A DNA stretch of 64,000 bases from Bacilliculturomica massiliensis (GTDB lineage Bacteria > Bacillota > Clostridia > Peptostreptococcales > Anaerovoracaceae): assembly GCF_900605495.1 (NCBI RefSeq), contig NZ_LR027602.1, positions 450,456-514,455 of the forward strand, in the 5' to 3' direction. Shown here one piece after another: positions 33,477-42,266 of this stretch. The first letter of the stretch is position 1, and every line of letters starts with the position of its first letter. The position numbers were made by a program, and so were the translations under genes. The notes beneath the pieces were generated by a model that searched no databases, was not told the DNA's origin, and saw only the letters and a program-made list of their open reading frames with translations.

Positions 33477-35033
33477 ATGAAAAGTAAACTCAACTTAGAC
33501 CCGAAGGTGATTGACAGTGCAAGAACCGCTGCGGCGCACATCGCGCAGAGCATGCAGGAGTTCATCGACAAGCATACCACTGTTTCCACCGAGAGAACGA
33601 TCCTGAGACTGCTGGGGATCGACGGCGTGGATGACGTGGAGCGTCCGCTGCCCAATGTCATCGTGGACTCGGTGAAAGACGCCGGCGGGCTTCCCAGAGG
33701 CGTAGCCTACTGGGTCGGAAACGCTATGGTCCAGACCGGAAAAACTCCGCAGGAGATCGCGGAGGCCGTAGGCCGCGGCGAGCTGGATCTGATGAAGCTC
33801 TCCACCTGCAGCAGAGAGGAAGCCGAGAAGGCGATCCTGCCCTATGTGGAGGAATCCCTGAAAAAGATCCGTCAGCAGACAGCCAAGAGAGAGGAATATC
33901 TGGCGACCATCGGCGAGGGAAGAAGACCCTATCTCTACGTGATCGTGGCCACAGGAAATATTTATGAAGACGTGATCCAGGCTCAGGCCGCCGCCCGCCA
34001 GGGAGCGGACATTATAGCCGTGATCCGGACCACCGCGCAGTCTCTGCTGGATTATGTGCCCTACGGCCCCACCACGGAAGGCTTCGGCGGCACCTATGCC
34101 ACCCAGGAAAACTTCAGGATCATGAGAAAGGCTCTGGACGAAGTCGGCGAGGAAGTCGGCAGATATATCCGTCTGTGCAACTACAGCTCCGGACTGTGCA
34201 TGCCTGAGATCGCAGCTATGGGCGCGCTGGAAAGACTGGACGTCATGCTGAACGACGCGCTGTACGGAATTCTGTTCAGAGATATCAATATGCAGAGAAC
34301 CATCGTAGACCAGTTCTTCTCCAGAGTGATCATCGGCTACTGCGGCGTGATCTTCAACTCCGGCGAGGATAACTATCTGACCACTGACGACGCCATCGAA
34401 TCCGCTCACACCGTGCTGGCTTCCCAGATGATGAACGAGCAGTTTGCGGTTCTGGCCAACATCAAGGAGGAACAGATGGGTCTGGGACACGCTTTTGAGA
34501 TGGATCCCGACACGGAGAACGGCTTCCTGTACGAGCTGGCTCAGGCGCAGATGGCGAAGGAGATCTTCCCCAACGCTTCCCTGAAGTACATGCCGCCTAC
34601 CAAGTTCATGACTGGAAATATCTTCAGAGGCCACATCCAGGACGCGCTGTTCAATCTGATCGCCGTGTGGACCGGACAGTCCCTGCAGCTGCTGGGCATG
34701 CTGACCGAAGCGATCCACACGCCCCATCTGCACGACAGAATGCTGTCCATCGAGAACGCAAAATATATCTTCAATAACGCCAGAGACATCGGCGAAGAAG
34801 TAGAGTATAAGAAGGACGGTATTATTCAGCAGAGAGCGCAGAAGGTTCTGGCCGACGCGGAGCAGCTGCTGAAGCAAATTGAGAAGGACGGTCTGTTCCC
34901 CACCATCGAGGCAGGAAAGTTTGCTGCCGTGAAACGTCCGCTGAACGGCGGAAAGGGCCTGGAAGGCGTGTGCAAGAAGGACGATCAGTACTTCAACCCG
35001 TTTATTCCGATGATGCTGGGAGGTGCGAAATAA
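33477..35033 (+). CDS. kamD: Lysine 5,6-aminomutase alpha subunit
   Basis: This is the large subunit of the adenosylcobalamin- and PLP-dependent mutase that turns L-beta-lysine into 3,5-diaminohexanoate. The 518-residue length agrees with the Clostridium sticklandii protein. Typical segments are KLNLDPKVIDSARTAAAHIA at the start and YVIVATGNIYEDVIQAQAAARQGADIIAVIRTTAQSLLDYVPYG in the TIM barrel. Start 33477 follows AAGGAGGAG by 9 nt; a 35-residue upstream extension is rejected. Its stop overlaps the kamE start (TAATG), so the subunits are translationally coupled. Confidence 0.97.
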   Translation: MKSKLNLDPKVIDSARTAAAHIAQSMQEFIDKHTTVSTERTILRLLGIDGVDDVERPLPNVIVDSVKDAGGLPRGVAYWVGNAMVQTGKTPQEIAEAVGRGELDLMKLSTCSREEAEKAILPYVEESLKKIRQQTAKREEYLATIGEGRRPYLYVIVATGNIYEDVIQAQAAARQGADIIAVIRTTAQSLLDYVPYGPTTEGFGGTYATQENFRIMRKALDEVGEEVGRYIRLCNYSSGLCMPEIAAMGALERLDVMLNDALYGILFRDINMQRTIVDQFFSRVIIGYCGVIFNSGEDNYLTTDDAIESAHTVLASQMMNEQFAVLANIKEEQMGLGHAFEMDPDTENGFLYELAQAQMAKEIFPNASLKYMPPTKFMTGNIFRGHIQDALFNLIAVWTGQSLQLLGMLTEAIHTPHLHDRMLSIENAKYIFNNARDIGEEVEYKKDGIIQQRAQKVLADAEQLLKQIEKDGLFPTIEAGKFAAVKRPLNGGKGLEGVCKKDDQYFNPFIPMMLGGAK

Positions 35034-35803
35034 TGAGCAACACGACGACTGCGACAACGACATTAGATCTGACGAAAATCAAGCCTTACGGCGATACCAT
35101 GAACGACGGAATGGTGCAGATGAGCTTTACCCTGCCTGTTCCTGCCGGCGAGGAAGCCTGCGAAGCGGCCCGGCTGCTGATGAAGAAGATGGGCTTTGAC
35201 GAACCCAGCGTCGTCTATTTTAAGGACCTGGGCATCGGCTACACCTATTTCGTATGCTACGGCAAGTGCACCCACACGGTAGATTATACCGCCATCAAAG
35301 TGACCAAGGTGGAAGTGGAGATCATGGACCGTCTGGAGTGCGAGAAATACATCAATGAGAATATCAAGCGGACTGTGACCATGGTGGGAGCTTCCACCGG
35401 TACGGATGCTCATACCGTGGGCATTGACGCCATCATGAACATGAAAGGATTCCACGGCCACTTCGGTCTGGAGAGATACCACGGCATCAACGCCATCAAC
35501 ATGGGCTCTCAGGTCCCCAACGAGGAACTGGTAGCCAAGGCGATCGAGACCAAGGCCGACGCCATTCTGGTTTCCCAGACGGTTACCCAGAAGGACGTTC
35601 ACATCCCCAATCTCACCCAGATGGTCGAGCTCTGCGAGGCAGAGGGGATCCGCGACAAGATCGTTCTGGTCTGCGGCGGACCCAGAATCTCCCACGAGCT
35701 GGCTCAGGAGCTGGGCTATGACGCCGGCTTCGGACCCAATACCCACGCTGAGGACGTGGCCTCTTTCGTGCTGACCGAGATCGTGAGAAGAGGACTCGTT
35801 TAA
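35033..35803 (+). CDS. kamE: Lysine 5,6-aminomutase beta subunit
   Basis: This B12-binding subunit has 256 residues. The cobalamin motif DxHxxG is D125-A-H127-T-V-G130, and the lysine that anchors PLP is K138 in NMKGF. The His-to-Lys distance (11) equals that of the C. sticklandii enzyme (His133, Lys144). The start is set at 35033, overlapping the kamD stop. It completes the aminomutase and is the last kam gene before a hairpin (35857-35878) and the CoA-transferase genes. Confidence 0.97.
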   Translation: MSNTTTATTTLDLTKIKPYGDTMNDGMVQMSFTLPVPAGEEACEAARLLMKKMGFDEPSVVYFKDLGIGYTYFVCYGKCTHTVDYTAIKVTKVEVEIMDRLECEKYINENIKRTVTMVGASTGTDAHTVGIDAIMNMKGFHGHFGLERYHGINAINMGSQVPNEELVAKAIETKADAILVSQTVTQKDVHIPNLTQMVELCEAEGIRDKIVLVCGGPRISHELAQELGYDAGFGPNTHAEDVASFVLTEIVRRGLV

Positions 35804-35856
35804 AGGGCGGCTTACTTTTCTGTGGAAAAGAGCGGCAAAAAGATGTAATATTTAGA

Positions 35857-35878
35857 GGACGGGCCTGAAAGCCCGTCC
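35857..35878 (+). other. GC hairpin after kamE
   Basis: GGACGGGC and GCCCGTCC pair around a 6-nt loop. CCATTCTAT, not a T-run, follows, so this is at best a weak terminator or attenuator between kamE and atoD. Confidence 0.5.
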
Positions 35879-35993
35879 CCATTCTATGGGCAGGACGCGC
35901 AGGATCGTATGTCTGTCCGGCACAACGGGACTGACAGGCGTTCCTGTGTTACGATATAGCCATTAGTTGTTAATTTTTGGAGGTAAAACAAAC

Positions 35994-36683
35994 ATGATTA
36001 ACAAAATCAGAACCGCTGAGGAAGCGGTAGCCGGCATCCAGGATGGCATGACCATCATGGTTGGCGGGTTCCTGGGAACAGGCTCGCCCGAAATTCTGAT
36101 CGACGCGCTCGTGAAAAAAGGCGTCAAGCATCTGACAGTCATCGGAAACGACGGCGGACTTCCCGCGGCTGCCACCGGCACCACGGACAGAGGGATCGCC
36201 AAGCTTCTGAGCGCCGGCATGGTAGACCATATCATCGCATCCCACGTGGGCATGAACCCCCTCATCGGCAAGGGAATGAACGACGGCTCCCTGAAGTGCA
36301 CCCTGGTCCCCCAGGGCTCTCTGGCGGAGAAGATCAGAGCGGCGGGCGCCGGTCTGGGCGGCGTACTCACCCCCACCGGAGTGGGCACCATCATTGCCGA
36401 GGGCAAGGAGACTATCAATATCGACGGAAAAGACTATCTGCTGGAGAAGCCGCTGAAAGCGGACTACGCGCTGATCCGCGCCTCCGTCTGCGATAAGTTC
36501 GGAAACTACACCTGCGCCAAGGCCACGAAGAACTTCAACTACGTGATGGCTATGGCGGCGGACACGGTGGCCATCGCGACGGAGCAGCTGTACGAGGTAG
36601 GAGAGAAAGATCCGGATACCTACGCGATGTCCGGCATCTTTGCGACATATATTGTAGGAGGTGAAAAACCATGGCAGATTTAA
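35994..36683 (+). CDS. atoD: Acetoacetate:butyrate/acetate CoA-transferase alpha subunit
   Basis: The 229-residue subunit belongs to CoA-transferase family I (AtoD/CtfA/ScoA). It begins INKIRTAEEAVAGIQDGMTIMVGGFLGTGSPEILIDALV, with the glycine-rich CoA loop. In lysine fermentation the acetoacetate released by cleavage of 3-keto-5-aminohexanoate is activated by CoA transfer from butyryl-CoA or another acyl-CoA. GGAGGT lies 9 nt upstream of this start. It overlaps atoA by 13 nt. Confidence 0.92.
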   Translation: MINKIRTAEEAVAGIQDGMTIMVGGFLGTGSPEILIDALVKKGVKHLTVIGNDGGLPAAATGTTDRGIAKLLSAGMVDHIIASHVGMNPLIGKGMNDGSLKCTLVPQGSLAEKIRAAGAGLGGVLTPTGVGTIIAEGKETINIDGKDYLLEKPLKADYALIRASVCDKFGNYTCAKATKNFNYVMAMAADTVAIATEQLYEVGEKDPDTYAMSGIFATYIVGGEKPWQI

Positions 36684-37327
36684 AGGCGAGGATCGCGTCG
36701 AGAACGGCGAAAGAATTTAAGGACGGAGACGTGGCCAACCTGGGGATCGGCCTGCCGACCATGGTGGCGAACTATCTTCCGGAGGGAGTGCATATCGTAC
36801 TGCATTCGGAGAACGGATTTACGGGACTTGCGGGAAGCGCGGAAAAGGGAAAAGAGGACGTGGATGTGATCAACTCCGGAGGAGCGTACGTAACGCACAC
36901 GCCGGAAGCGAACTTTTTCGACACAGCCATGAGCTTTGCCATCGTGAGAGGCGGACACGTAGACGCCACAGTGCTGGGAGCCATGGAAGTAGATGAGCAC
37001 GGAAATCTGGCGAACTGGATCGTACCGGGGAAGATGGTGGCCGGAATGGGCGGAGCCATGGACCTGGTGGTGGGAGCGAAGAAAGTGATCATCTCCATGC
37101 TGCACACGCAGAAGGGAGCGCACAAGATCCTGAAGGAGTGCACGCTGCCGTACACGGCGCTGGGCGTAGTGGATCTGATCATCACGGAGATGGGAGTCAT
37201 GGAAGTGACGCCGGAAGGCATCGTATTGAAAGAGCTGCACCCGGACTTCACGCTGGACGAGATCAAGGCCGCCACGGGCTGCGAACTGATCATCAGCCCG
37301 GATCTGAAGCCCATGGAAGAAGAATAG
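36671..37327 (+). CDS. atoA: Acetoacetate:butyrate/acetate CoA-transferase beta subunit
   Basis: The 218-residue catalytic subunit contains the active-site glutamate in LHSENGFTG, plus MAVSFAIV-like MSFAIVRGGHVDATVLGAMEVDE and NWIVPGKMVAGMGGAMDLVVGAKK, standard for AtoA/CtfB. Together with AtoD it forms the CoA-transferase that closes the lysine pathway. A strong terminator follows, so the lysine transcript ends here. Confidence 0.93.
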   Translation: MADLKARIASRTAKEFKDGDVANLGIGLPTMVANYLPEGVHIVLHSENGFTGLAGSAEKGKEDVDVINSGGAYVTHTPEANFFDTAMSFAIVRGGHVDATVLGAMEVDEHGNLANWIVPGKMVAGMGGAMDLVVGAKKVIISMLHTQKGAHKILKECTLPYTALGVVDLIITEMGVMEVTPEGIVLKELHPDFTLDEIKAATGCELIISPDLKPMEEE

Positions 37328-37367
37328 AGAGATATGTTTTCCCCGCCGGTTCGCCCCGACGGGGGTC

Positions 37368-37412
37368 AAAGCGATCCCGCCGCCCTTTCCGGGCGGCGGG
37401 ATCGCTTTATTA
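37368..37412 (+). terminator. Strong terminator at the end of the lysine cluster
   Basis: An 18-bp GC-rich stem (AAAGCGATCCCGCCGCCC and its complement) with a short loop is followed by TTTATTAT. Confidence 0.85.
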
Positions 37413-37550
37413 TGCGCGGGAATGAGAATATTTTGCTGTGCTGTTTGACATTCCAGCGGTTTTATGCAATCATGTAATCGTCGATATCAGGCGGGCTGCA
37501 GAGCCGGACCCGCCCATATGCAGTACAGGAAAGCGGGGGAGTCATCTGAG

Positions 37551-38420
37551 ATGGAAAAGCTGAATGAGGAACAAAATAAAGGAATTTATTATCTGCGGAA
37601 GGTCCTGATCGTGGTAGTGGGAGGATTGATCTGCGGAGCCGGCGTTACGGTGTTTTACGTGCCGGGATCCATACTGGGAGGCGGCATCACGGCGATCTCC
37701 ATCCTGAGCCATACGCTGTTTGGCACCAACGTGGCCCTGATGACGCTTCTGTGCAATATTCCGGTGCTCATTTTCGGATACTTTGTGGTGGATCGGGAAT
37801 TCATGATCTTCAGCACCGTGGGGATGCTGGCCATGACAGCCGGAATGCATCTGGCGGAGGCCATCCCCGTTCCTACAGAAAATGTGCTGACCTGTATTAT
37901 CGCAGGCGGATTCCTGTCGGGTACAGGCGTGGGGATCATGATGCGGGAAAACGGCTCCGGCGGCGGCACGGACGTGATCTGCCGGGCGATTTACAAATAC
38001 ACTTCCTTTCCTATCGGCAACGCTTCGCTGATCATCAACGGCATTCTGGTCTCCCTGGGCGGCCTGGTGCTGGGGATCGACGTGGCGGTGGCCACCATCG
38101 CCACCATTTTTATCAGCGGCCGTATGCTGAACTACATCGTGGAAGGTGTGAACTACAAGCGGACAGTTATCATTATCTGCGAGAAGTCCGCCGAGATCGC
38201 CGATGCGCTCATGGATGAATTCGGCCGTGGGGTCACTATCACGGAGGTGCGCGGCGCTTACTCCGGTGAGAAGAAAATGCAGCTTATGTGTGCTATCAAT
38301 CCCCATCAGACGCCGAAGCTGCGCAGCATCGTGCTGCGGATCGAGCCAAAGGCGTTTGTGACGATCACGGAGAGTATCTCCGTCATCGGCGGCGGCTTCC
38401 GCGGCAATCGTCTGGACTGA
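37551..38420 (+). CDS. YitT-family membrane protein (DUF161 plus DUF2179)
   Basis: The 289-residue protein has five or six transmembrane helices with the repeated glycine-rich signature (GSILGGGITAISILSHTLFG and ENGSGGGTDVICRAIYKYTSF). A cytoplasmic C-terminal DUF2179 domain follows (RGVTITEVRGAYSGEKKMQLMCAI...IEPKAFVTITES). Members are common in Firmicutes and of uncertain function; transport is suspected. Start 37551 follows GGGGGAG by 9 nt. It is a single-gene unit ended by a terminator at 38642. Confidence 0.9.
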   Translation: MEKLNEEQNKGIYYLRKVLIVVVGGLICGAGVTVFYVPGSILGGGITAISILSHTLFGTNVALMTLLCNIPVLIFGYFVVDREFMIFSTVGMLAMTAGMHLAEAIPVPTENVLTCIIAGGFLSGTGVGIMMRENGSGGGTDVICRAIYKYTSFPIGNASLIINGILVSLGGLVLGIDVAVATIATIFISGRMLNYIVEGVNYKRTVIIICEKSAEIADALMDEFGRGVTITEVRGAYSGEKKMQLMCAINPHQTPKLRSIVLRIEPKAFVTITESISVIGGGFRGNRLD

Positions 38421-38641
38421 GAGGACACTCCGCTGGCTATGAGAGCCGTGGGGGATGCTGGTCGGGAAGCGGCGGCAGGGACCGGCGGTCTCCGCGGCTG
38501 TCTGGATGGACGTCTGGGTGGGAGTCTGGGTGGGAGGATGCTCCGGCGGCTGAAAAGCGCCGTGGGGGATCCTGATCGAAGAAGGCGGCAGGGACCGGCG
38601 GTGCCGTGCGGAAGAGAATGAAAAAGGAATTGAAGAATAAT

Positions 38642-38683
38642 GAAAAGCCCTCCGGACGCGACAGCGGCGGAGGGCTTTTCTGT
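38642..38683 (+). terminator. Rho-independent terminator after the YitT-family gene
   Basis: A perfect 13-bp stem, GAAAAGCCCTCCG with its complement, ends in CTTTTC. The 38421-38930 gap holds this and the 24-bp tandem repeats. Confidence 0.75.
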
Positions 38684-38766
38684 GGTTATACTGTGATCTA
38701 TGCATTCGCAGGGTACGGTCTGCACTCTGTTGGGCAGCAGATAAATCGGCTGCTGAGCATTCCGCC

Positions 38767-38861
38767 GCGTTGGCGGGCGAACCGGATGCCGCGTTGGCGG
38801 GCGAACCGGATGCCGCGTTGGCGGGCGAACCGGATGCCGCGTTGGTGACGAACCGGATGCC
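38767..38861 (+). repeat. 24-bp tandem repeat
   Basis: Three exact units of a 24-bp repeat whose core is GGCGGGCGAACCGGATGCCG (38767-38838) are followed by a 23-bp variant and further degenerate copies to about 38920. The unit length is a multiple of three, but neither strand gives a credible protein. Confidence 0.9.
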
Positions 38862-38930
38862 GCGTCGACAGGCGACTGGATGCCGCGTTGGCGGGCGGAC
38901 CGGATGGCGAACCGATTGCCGCGTTGCGGA

Positions 38931-39014
38931 TCAGCGGCTGGTTCCCATGCGAGTGATGGCGGTTCCTGCAAAACCTGATACGATACAAAGACCTGCGATC
39001 AGAATAGTATACAT
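38931..39014 (-). CDS. Putative 27-residue small membrane protein
   Basis: A minus-strand frame starts at 39014 directly behind a near-perfect AAAAGGAGGA (7 nt spacing). It encodes MYTILIAGLCIVSGFAGTAI and then a short basic tail, a single hydrophobic helix. It ends where the GC-rich repeats begin. The strong ribosome site and helical hydrophobic design argue for a real small protein. No family is recognised. Confidence 0.45.
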   Translation of the reverse strand: MYTILIAGLCIVSGFAGTAITRMGTSR

Positions 39015-39353
39015 GATAGTTCCTCCTTTTTAAGTGTTCCTGTGATCAAAAGAAAGACTCGATGTTGGCTTCCGATTGCGGAACGGTCTTTTCTTTTCAT
39101 CTTTATTGTACGCCAGAAACTGAGATCAGTAAAACGAAAGTATTTGATGAGATGAATGAAGAAACGTCATGATAAATATAATGAAAACTGACGAGACTGT
39201 CGTTGGATTAGGAAGGTGAGGGATCAAATGGTAAAGCCGCAGAGCCGGCTGCCGATGTGCGGGATCATGGGCGTACGCCTTTCATTTTTATTCTGTCATT
39301 GGTGGTTGCCCCGGCCCCGCTGCTGATTTATACTGGAGAAAGGGAATTAAAAT

Positions 39354-39458
39354 ATGGAAAGGTACTCGCCGGCAGCATGTGGGAATATCATGGGACAGAA
39401 CTGCGCAGCGTTGATAAAGAGCAGACGGGAAGAATGCATAAAAAAGGTCGGAGAATAA
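39354..39458 (+). CDS. Doubtful 34-residue peptide upstream of lysR
   Basis: An ATG at 39354 preceded by GGAGAAAGGGA encodes a 34-residue, Cys-containing basic peptide ending at 39458, 54 nt before the LysR gene. It could be a leader peptide or chance. Otherwise the 39015-39512 gap shows no feature. Confidence 0.2.
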   Translation: MERYSPAACGNIMGQNCAALIKSRREECIKKVGE

Positions 39459-39512
39459 GCGAAGGACTGAAATAGAAAAACCGGATCGGACGACAGGTGG
39501 AAAGGGAACGCG

Positions 39513-40418
39513 ATGGATATGAAAAAGTACGAAGTTCTGCTGCGGGCGGCGGATCTGAGCAATCTGACGAAAGCGGGAGAGCAGCTGGGCTATACGCAGT
39601 CCGGTGTCAGCCATATGATGAAGAGTCTGGAGGAAGAGTTTGGATTTCCCCTGCTTGTGAGGGGGCGGAAGGGAGTGCGTCTTACCGCCGAGGGAAAACA
39701 GGTGGAGCCTGTGCTCCGGGAGATCCTGAAATGGGGAGAGCGGCTGGAGCAGATCGTGGATGAACTGAATGGACTGGAGAGCGGTCACATCAGTATTGCG
39801 GCGCTGACCAGCGTATCGCTGCACTGGCTGCCCCGGATCATCAAGCGATTTTACACCCAGTATCCCAACATCACCGTGGAGCTGCGCCGGGAGGACGGAG
39901 TGAAGCAGGCCAGGGATCTGCTGCTGAACAATCAGGTGGATCTGGCGTTCATCAGCTATCAGAGCGATATGGGGACGGATTGGGTCCGGCTGGGAGAGGA
40001 CAGGCTCATGGCGGTGATGCCGGAGAGTTATCCGGAGCCGGAGGGCGGTCTGTTTCCGATAAAAAGATTTGAACAGGAGCCTTTTCTCATGACGGAGTTC
40101 GGGCGGGACTACGGCATTTACGAGGTGCTGGAAGAGAGCGGTGTGAAGGTGAAGCTTGGGTTTTCACCCATGGACGATCACGTGACCATGTCTATGGTGG
40201 AAAGTGAACTGGGACTGTCCATTCTTCCTGAACTGCTCATGCTCAATAACTCTTACAGGATCCGCACTATGCCGCTGGAAGGGGGATATTCCCGCATGCT
40301 GGGCATAGCGCTGCCTTCTCTTGAACGAGCGTCGCCTGCGGTCCGGAAGTTTATCGCATGTACAAAAGAAGTGATTGCGGACATGCAGGAAAGCCGGACG
40401 GCCTGGGGAGATAGCTGA
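39513..40418 (+). CDS. LysR-family transcriptional regulator
   Basis: The 301-residue LysR protein has an N-terminal winged helix (LTKAGEQLGYTQSGVSHMMKSLEEEFGFPLLVRGRKGVRLT) and a two-lobed effector domain (SGHISIAALTSVSLHWLPRIIKRFYTQYPNI). It is a close paralogue of the LysR gene at 40875 on the other strand, and the two face tail to tail. It is not adjacent to a divergent catabolic gene, so its target cannot be guessed. Confidence 0.92.
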   Translation: MDMKKYEVLLRAADLSNLTKAGEQLGYTQSGVSHMMKSLEEEFGFPLLVRGRKGVRLTAEGKQVEPVLREILKWGERLEQIVDELNGLESGHISIAALTSVSLHWLPRIIKRFYTQYPNITVELRREDGVKQARDLLLNNQVDLAFISYQSDMGTDWVRLGEDRLMAVMPESYPEPEGGLFPIKRFEQEPFLMTEFGRDYGIYEVLEESGVKVKLGFSPMDDHVTMSMVESELGLSILPELLMLNNSYRIRTMPLEGGYSRMLGIALPSLERASPAVRKFIACTKEVIADMQESRTAWGDS

Positions 40419-40541
40419 CGGAGTGCCGCCAGCCCTGCGGCCCGGGCTGCACTGGGGATGGGTGAAGACTAGACGCATATCAGCCATGATCCGGCGGTCA
40501 TTTTGTGTAAAGCCGGGTCTCCTGAGACGAAGATAAACGCT

Positions 40542-40715
40542 GAGTAGGTGAAAATGGTGAAAAAAAACGATTTTCACCTAAATTGCATTAAAAACAGGCT
40601 TGAAATTGACAGAAATTAACATATAATAGGCGAAAATCGTTATTTATAATGATTTTCGCCTATTATTTTGCTCGTTTTAGGTGAACTCGGGAAAAAAGTT
40701 CTGATTTCGCCTATT
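40542..40715 (+). repeat. Dispersed 175-bp hairpin element, copy 3
   Basis: This is the clearest structural copy, with three successive hairpins. TAGGTGAAAAT pairs with ATTTTCACCTA, then AATAGGCGAAAATC with GATTTTCGCCTATT (14 perfect bp), then AGGTGAA with TTTCGCCT. It sits between the tail-to-tail LysR genes. Confidence 0.85.
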
Positions 40716-40748
40716 GGGGCGGAGTTTGCCGCCAGAATGGAGAGCGTC

Positions 40749-40843
40749 CGCACCGGGAGAGAGCGCCCGCGCCGGGAGAGAGCACCCGCGCAGGGAGAGA
40801 ACACCCGCACCGGGAGAGAACATCCTGCCGGGAGCGAACATAC
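40749..40843 (+). repeat. 19-bp tandem repeat next to hairpin element copy 3
   Basis: Five consecutive 19-bp units of the type CGCACCGGGAGAGAGCGCC, the last degenerate, begin 34 nt after the dispersed element. Confidence 0.85.
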
Positions 40844-40874
40844 GGCCGCCAAATGAGAGAGTACCTTCGCCTGC

Positions 40875-41777
40875 TCACAACAGATCGCGGGAGAGCGATG
40901 ACTGCGGAAGGATCTCGCGGAGCACTTCGCGGGTGCAGCTGATAAATTTTTTTGCTGCAGGGGACAGATTTTTCAGGGAGCGGGCGGCGAATCCCAGTTT
41001 TCGGGTAGCCGCCGGCGACAGCGGCCGGGTGGTGACGCGGTATTCCCAGCCGCTCATCATGAGGGCGGACATGATGCTTACTCCCAGCCCCTGCTCGATC
41101 ATGGAGATCAGCGTGTGATCCAGATTGGAGGTGCAGATCACATTGGGGGGCGTGTCGGACCGTTTGAGCAGCCGCAGTACGTCTTGGTATGCATTGGACA
41201 TCAGAAAGGGCTCTTTGACCAGCTGCTGTACGGACACCGCAGCCTGGGATGTCAGCGGGTGGTCTTTCGGCAGCACAGCAAGCATGGGATCGTCCAGGAT
41301 CTCTATTTTGTCAAAGGTGTATTCGGGTTCCAGCGTAAAAAAGCACAGCTCCACGCGGCCTTCGGAAAGCCAGGTCTCCATAGTGGCGCAGTTGCCTTCC
41401 TCGAGAATCTCCACGCGGACATTAGGGTACTGACTGCGGAATCGCTTCATGATCCGGGGAAGCCAGCAGATGGCCACGCTGCTGTAGGAGGCGATCTTCA
41501 AATTGCCGTAGTCCATGTGGTGGATCTGCGCAAACTCCTGTTCGAGCTGTTCGTTGAGATTGACCAGTTCCCGTATGAGGGGAAGTACATTTTTCCCCTC
41601 GTCGGTGAGCATGACGCCGCTGTTGGTCCTCACAAACATGGGAAACCCCAATTCTTTTTCCAGATTGTTCATCATATGCGTGATACCTGACTGGGTGTAC
41701 ATCAGCTCCTGAGCGGCCTTCGCAAAACTGCCGCAGTCGGCGGCGCGAAGCAATGCCTTGTATTTCTTAATGTCCAT
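40875..41777 (-). CDS. LysR-family transcriptional regulator
   Basis: The 300-residue LysR protein has the DNA-binding segment FAKAAQELMYTQSGITHMMNNLEKELGFPMFVRTNSGVMLT and the effector domain GNLKIASYSSVAICWLPRIMKRFRSQYPNVRVEI. Shared words (YTQSGxxHMM, WLPRIxKRFxxQYPN) make it a paralogue of the 39513 gene. GAGGAGGGA lies before its start. The 41778-42266 gap upstream contains GATGAGATG-like low-complexity sequence (42090-42200) and no gene I can support. Confidence 0.92.
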   Translation of the reverse strand: MDIKKYKALLRAADCGSFAKAAQELMYTQSGITHMMNNLEKELGFPMFVRTNSGVMLTDEGKNVLPLIRELVNLNEQLEQEFAQIHHMDYGNLKIASYSSVAICWLPRIMKRFRSQYPNVRVEILEEGNCATMETWLSEGRVELCFFTLEPEYTFDKIEILDDPMLAVLPKDHPLTSQAAVSVQQLVKEPFLMSNAYQDVLRLLKRSDTPPNVICTSNLDHTLISMIEQGLGVSIMSALMMSGWEYRVTTRPLSPAATRKLGFAARSLKNLSPAAKKFISCTREVLREILPQSSLSRDLL

Positions 41778-42266
41778 GCTGTTCCCTCCTCTACTGCCCG
41801 GAGAAAATGACGGCTCGGCCAGTTGGCATAAGCCGTATTTTCACTGATGATCTGAATATATCGACCCAATTCTACCATTATTCCCGCTTGTTAAAAAGAA
41901 TAAAATTCATAATTTGCTCCGATATGACGAAAGCGGCCAGGGAGATGACAAAGGTTCATATGCGACAGATAGTCATGAGGGGGTGACGATCTGTCGTTTT
42001 ACAAATGACTGAATATTCATTATAGTTTGAATTGAAAAGAGCAAAGCGCGCGCGGCCGGTAAGACAGATCAGCGATGCAGAGAAGCGCATTGAAGAAATG
42101 ATGAGATGCATATGCAAAAATGATCAGATGCACAGATACATACACGATGATGAGATGTAGCGACGCACATGCAGACGTGATGAGGTTCAGCGCTGTATGC
42201 GCAGAGTCCATGGGATGCAGTGATTGGAATGTGTAAATGCGGATGCCAGGCGGCATGGAGGTCATT

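Noticed and set aside
33495..35063. Long minus-strand open frame (about 522 codons) opposite kamD
   Set aside because: It lies exactly antisense to the secure kamD gene, is His/Gln/Leu-rich without domain motifs, and is explained by biased codon use on the coding strand.
38767..38920. CRISPR array suspected from regular 24-bp repeats
   Set aside because: Units are directly contiguous with no unique spacers, and no cas gene is nearby. It is a minisatellite.
40668..40856. Short frames over the 19-bp repeats
   Set aside because: Repetitive Arg/Glu/Pro translation generated by the repeat; no start signal or homology seen.
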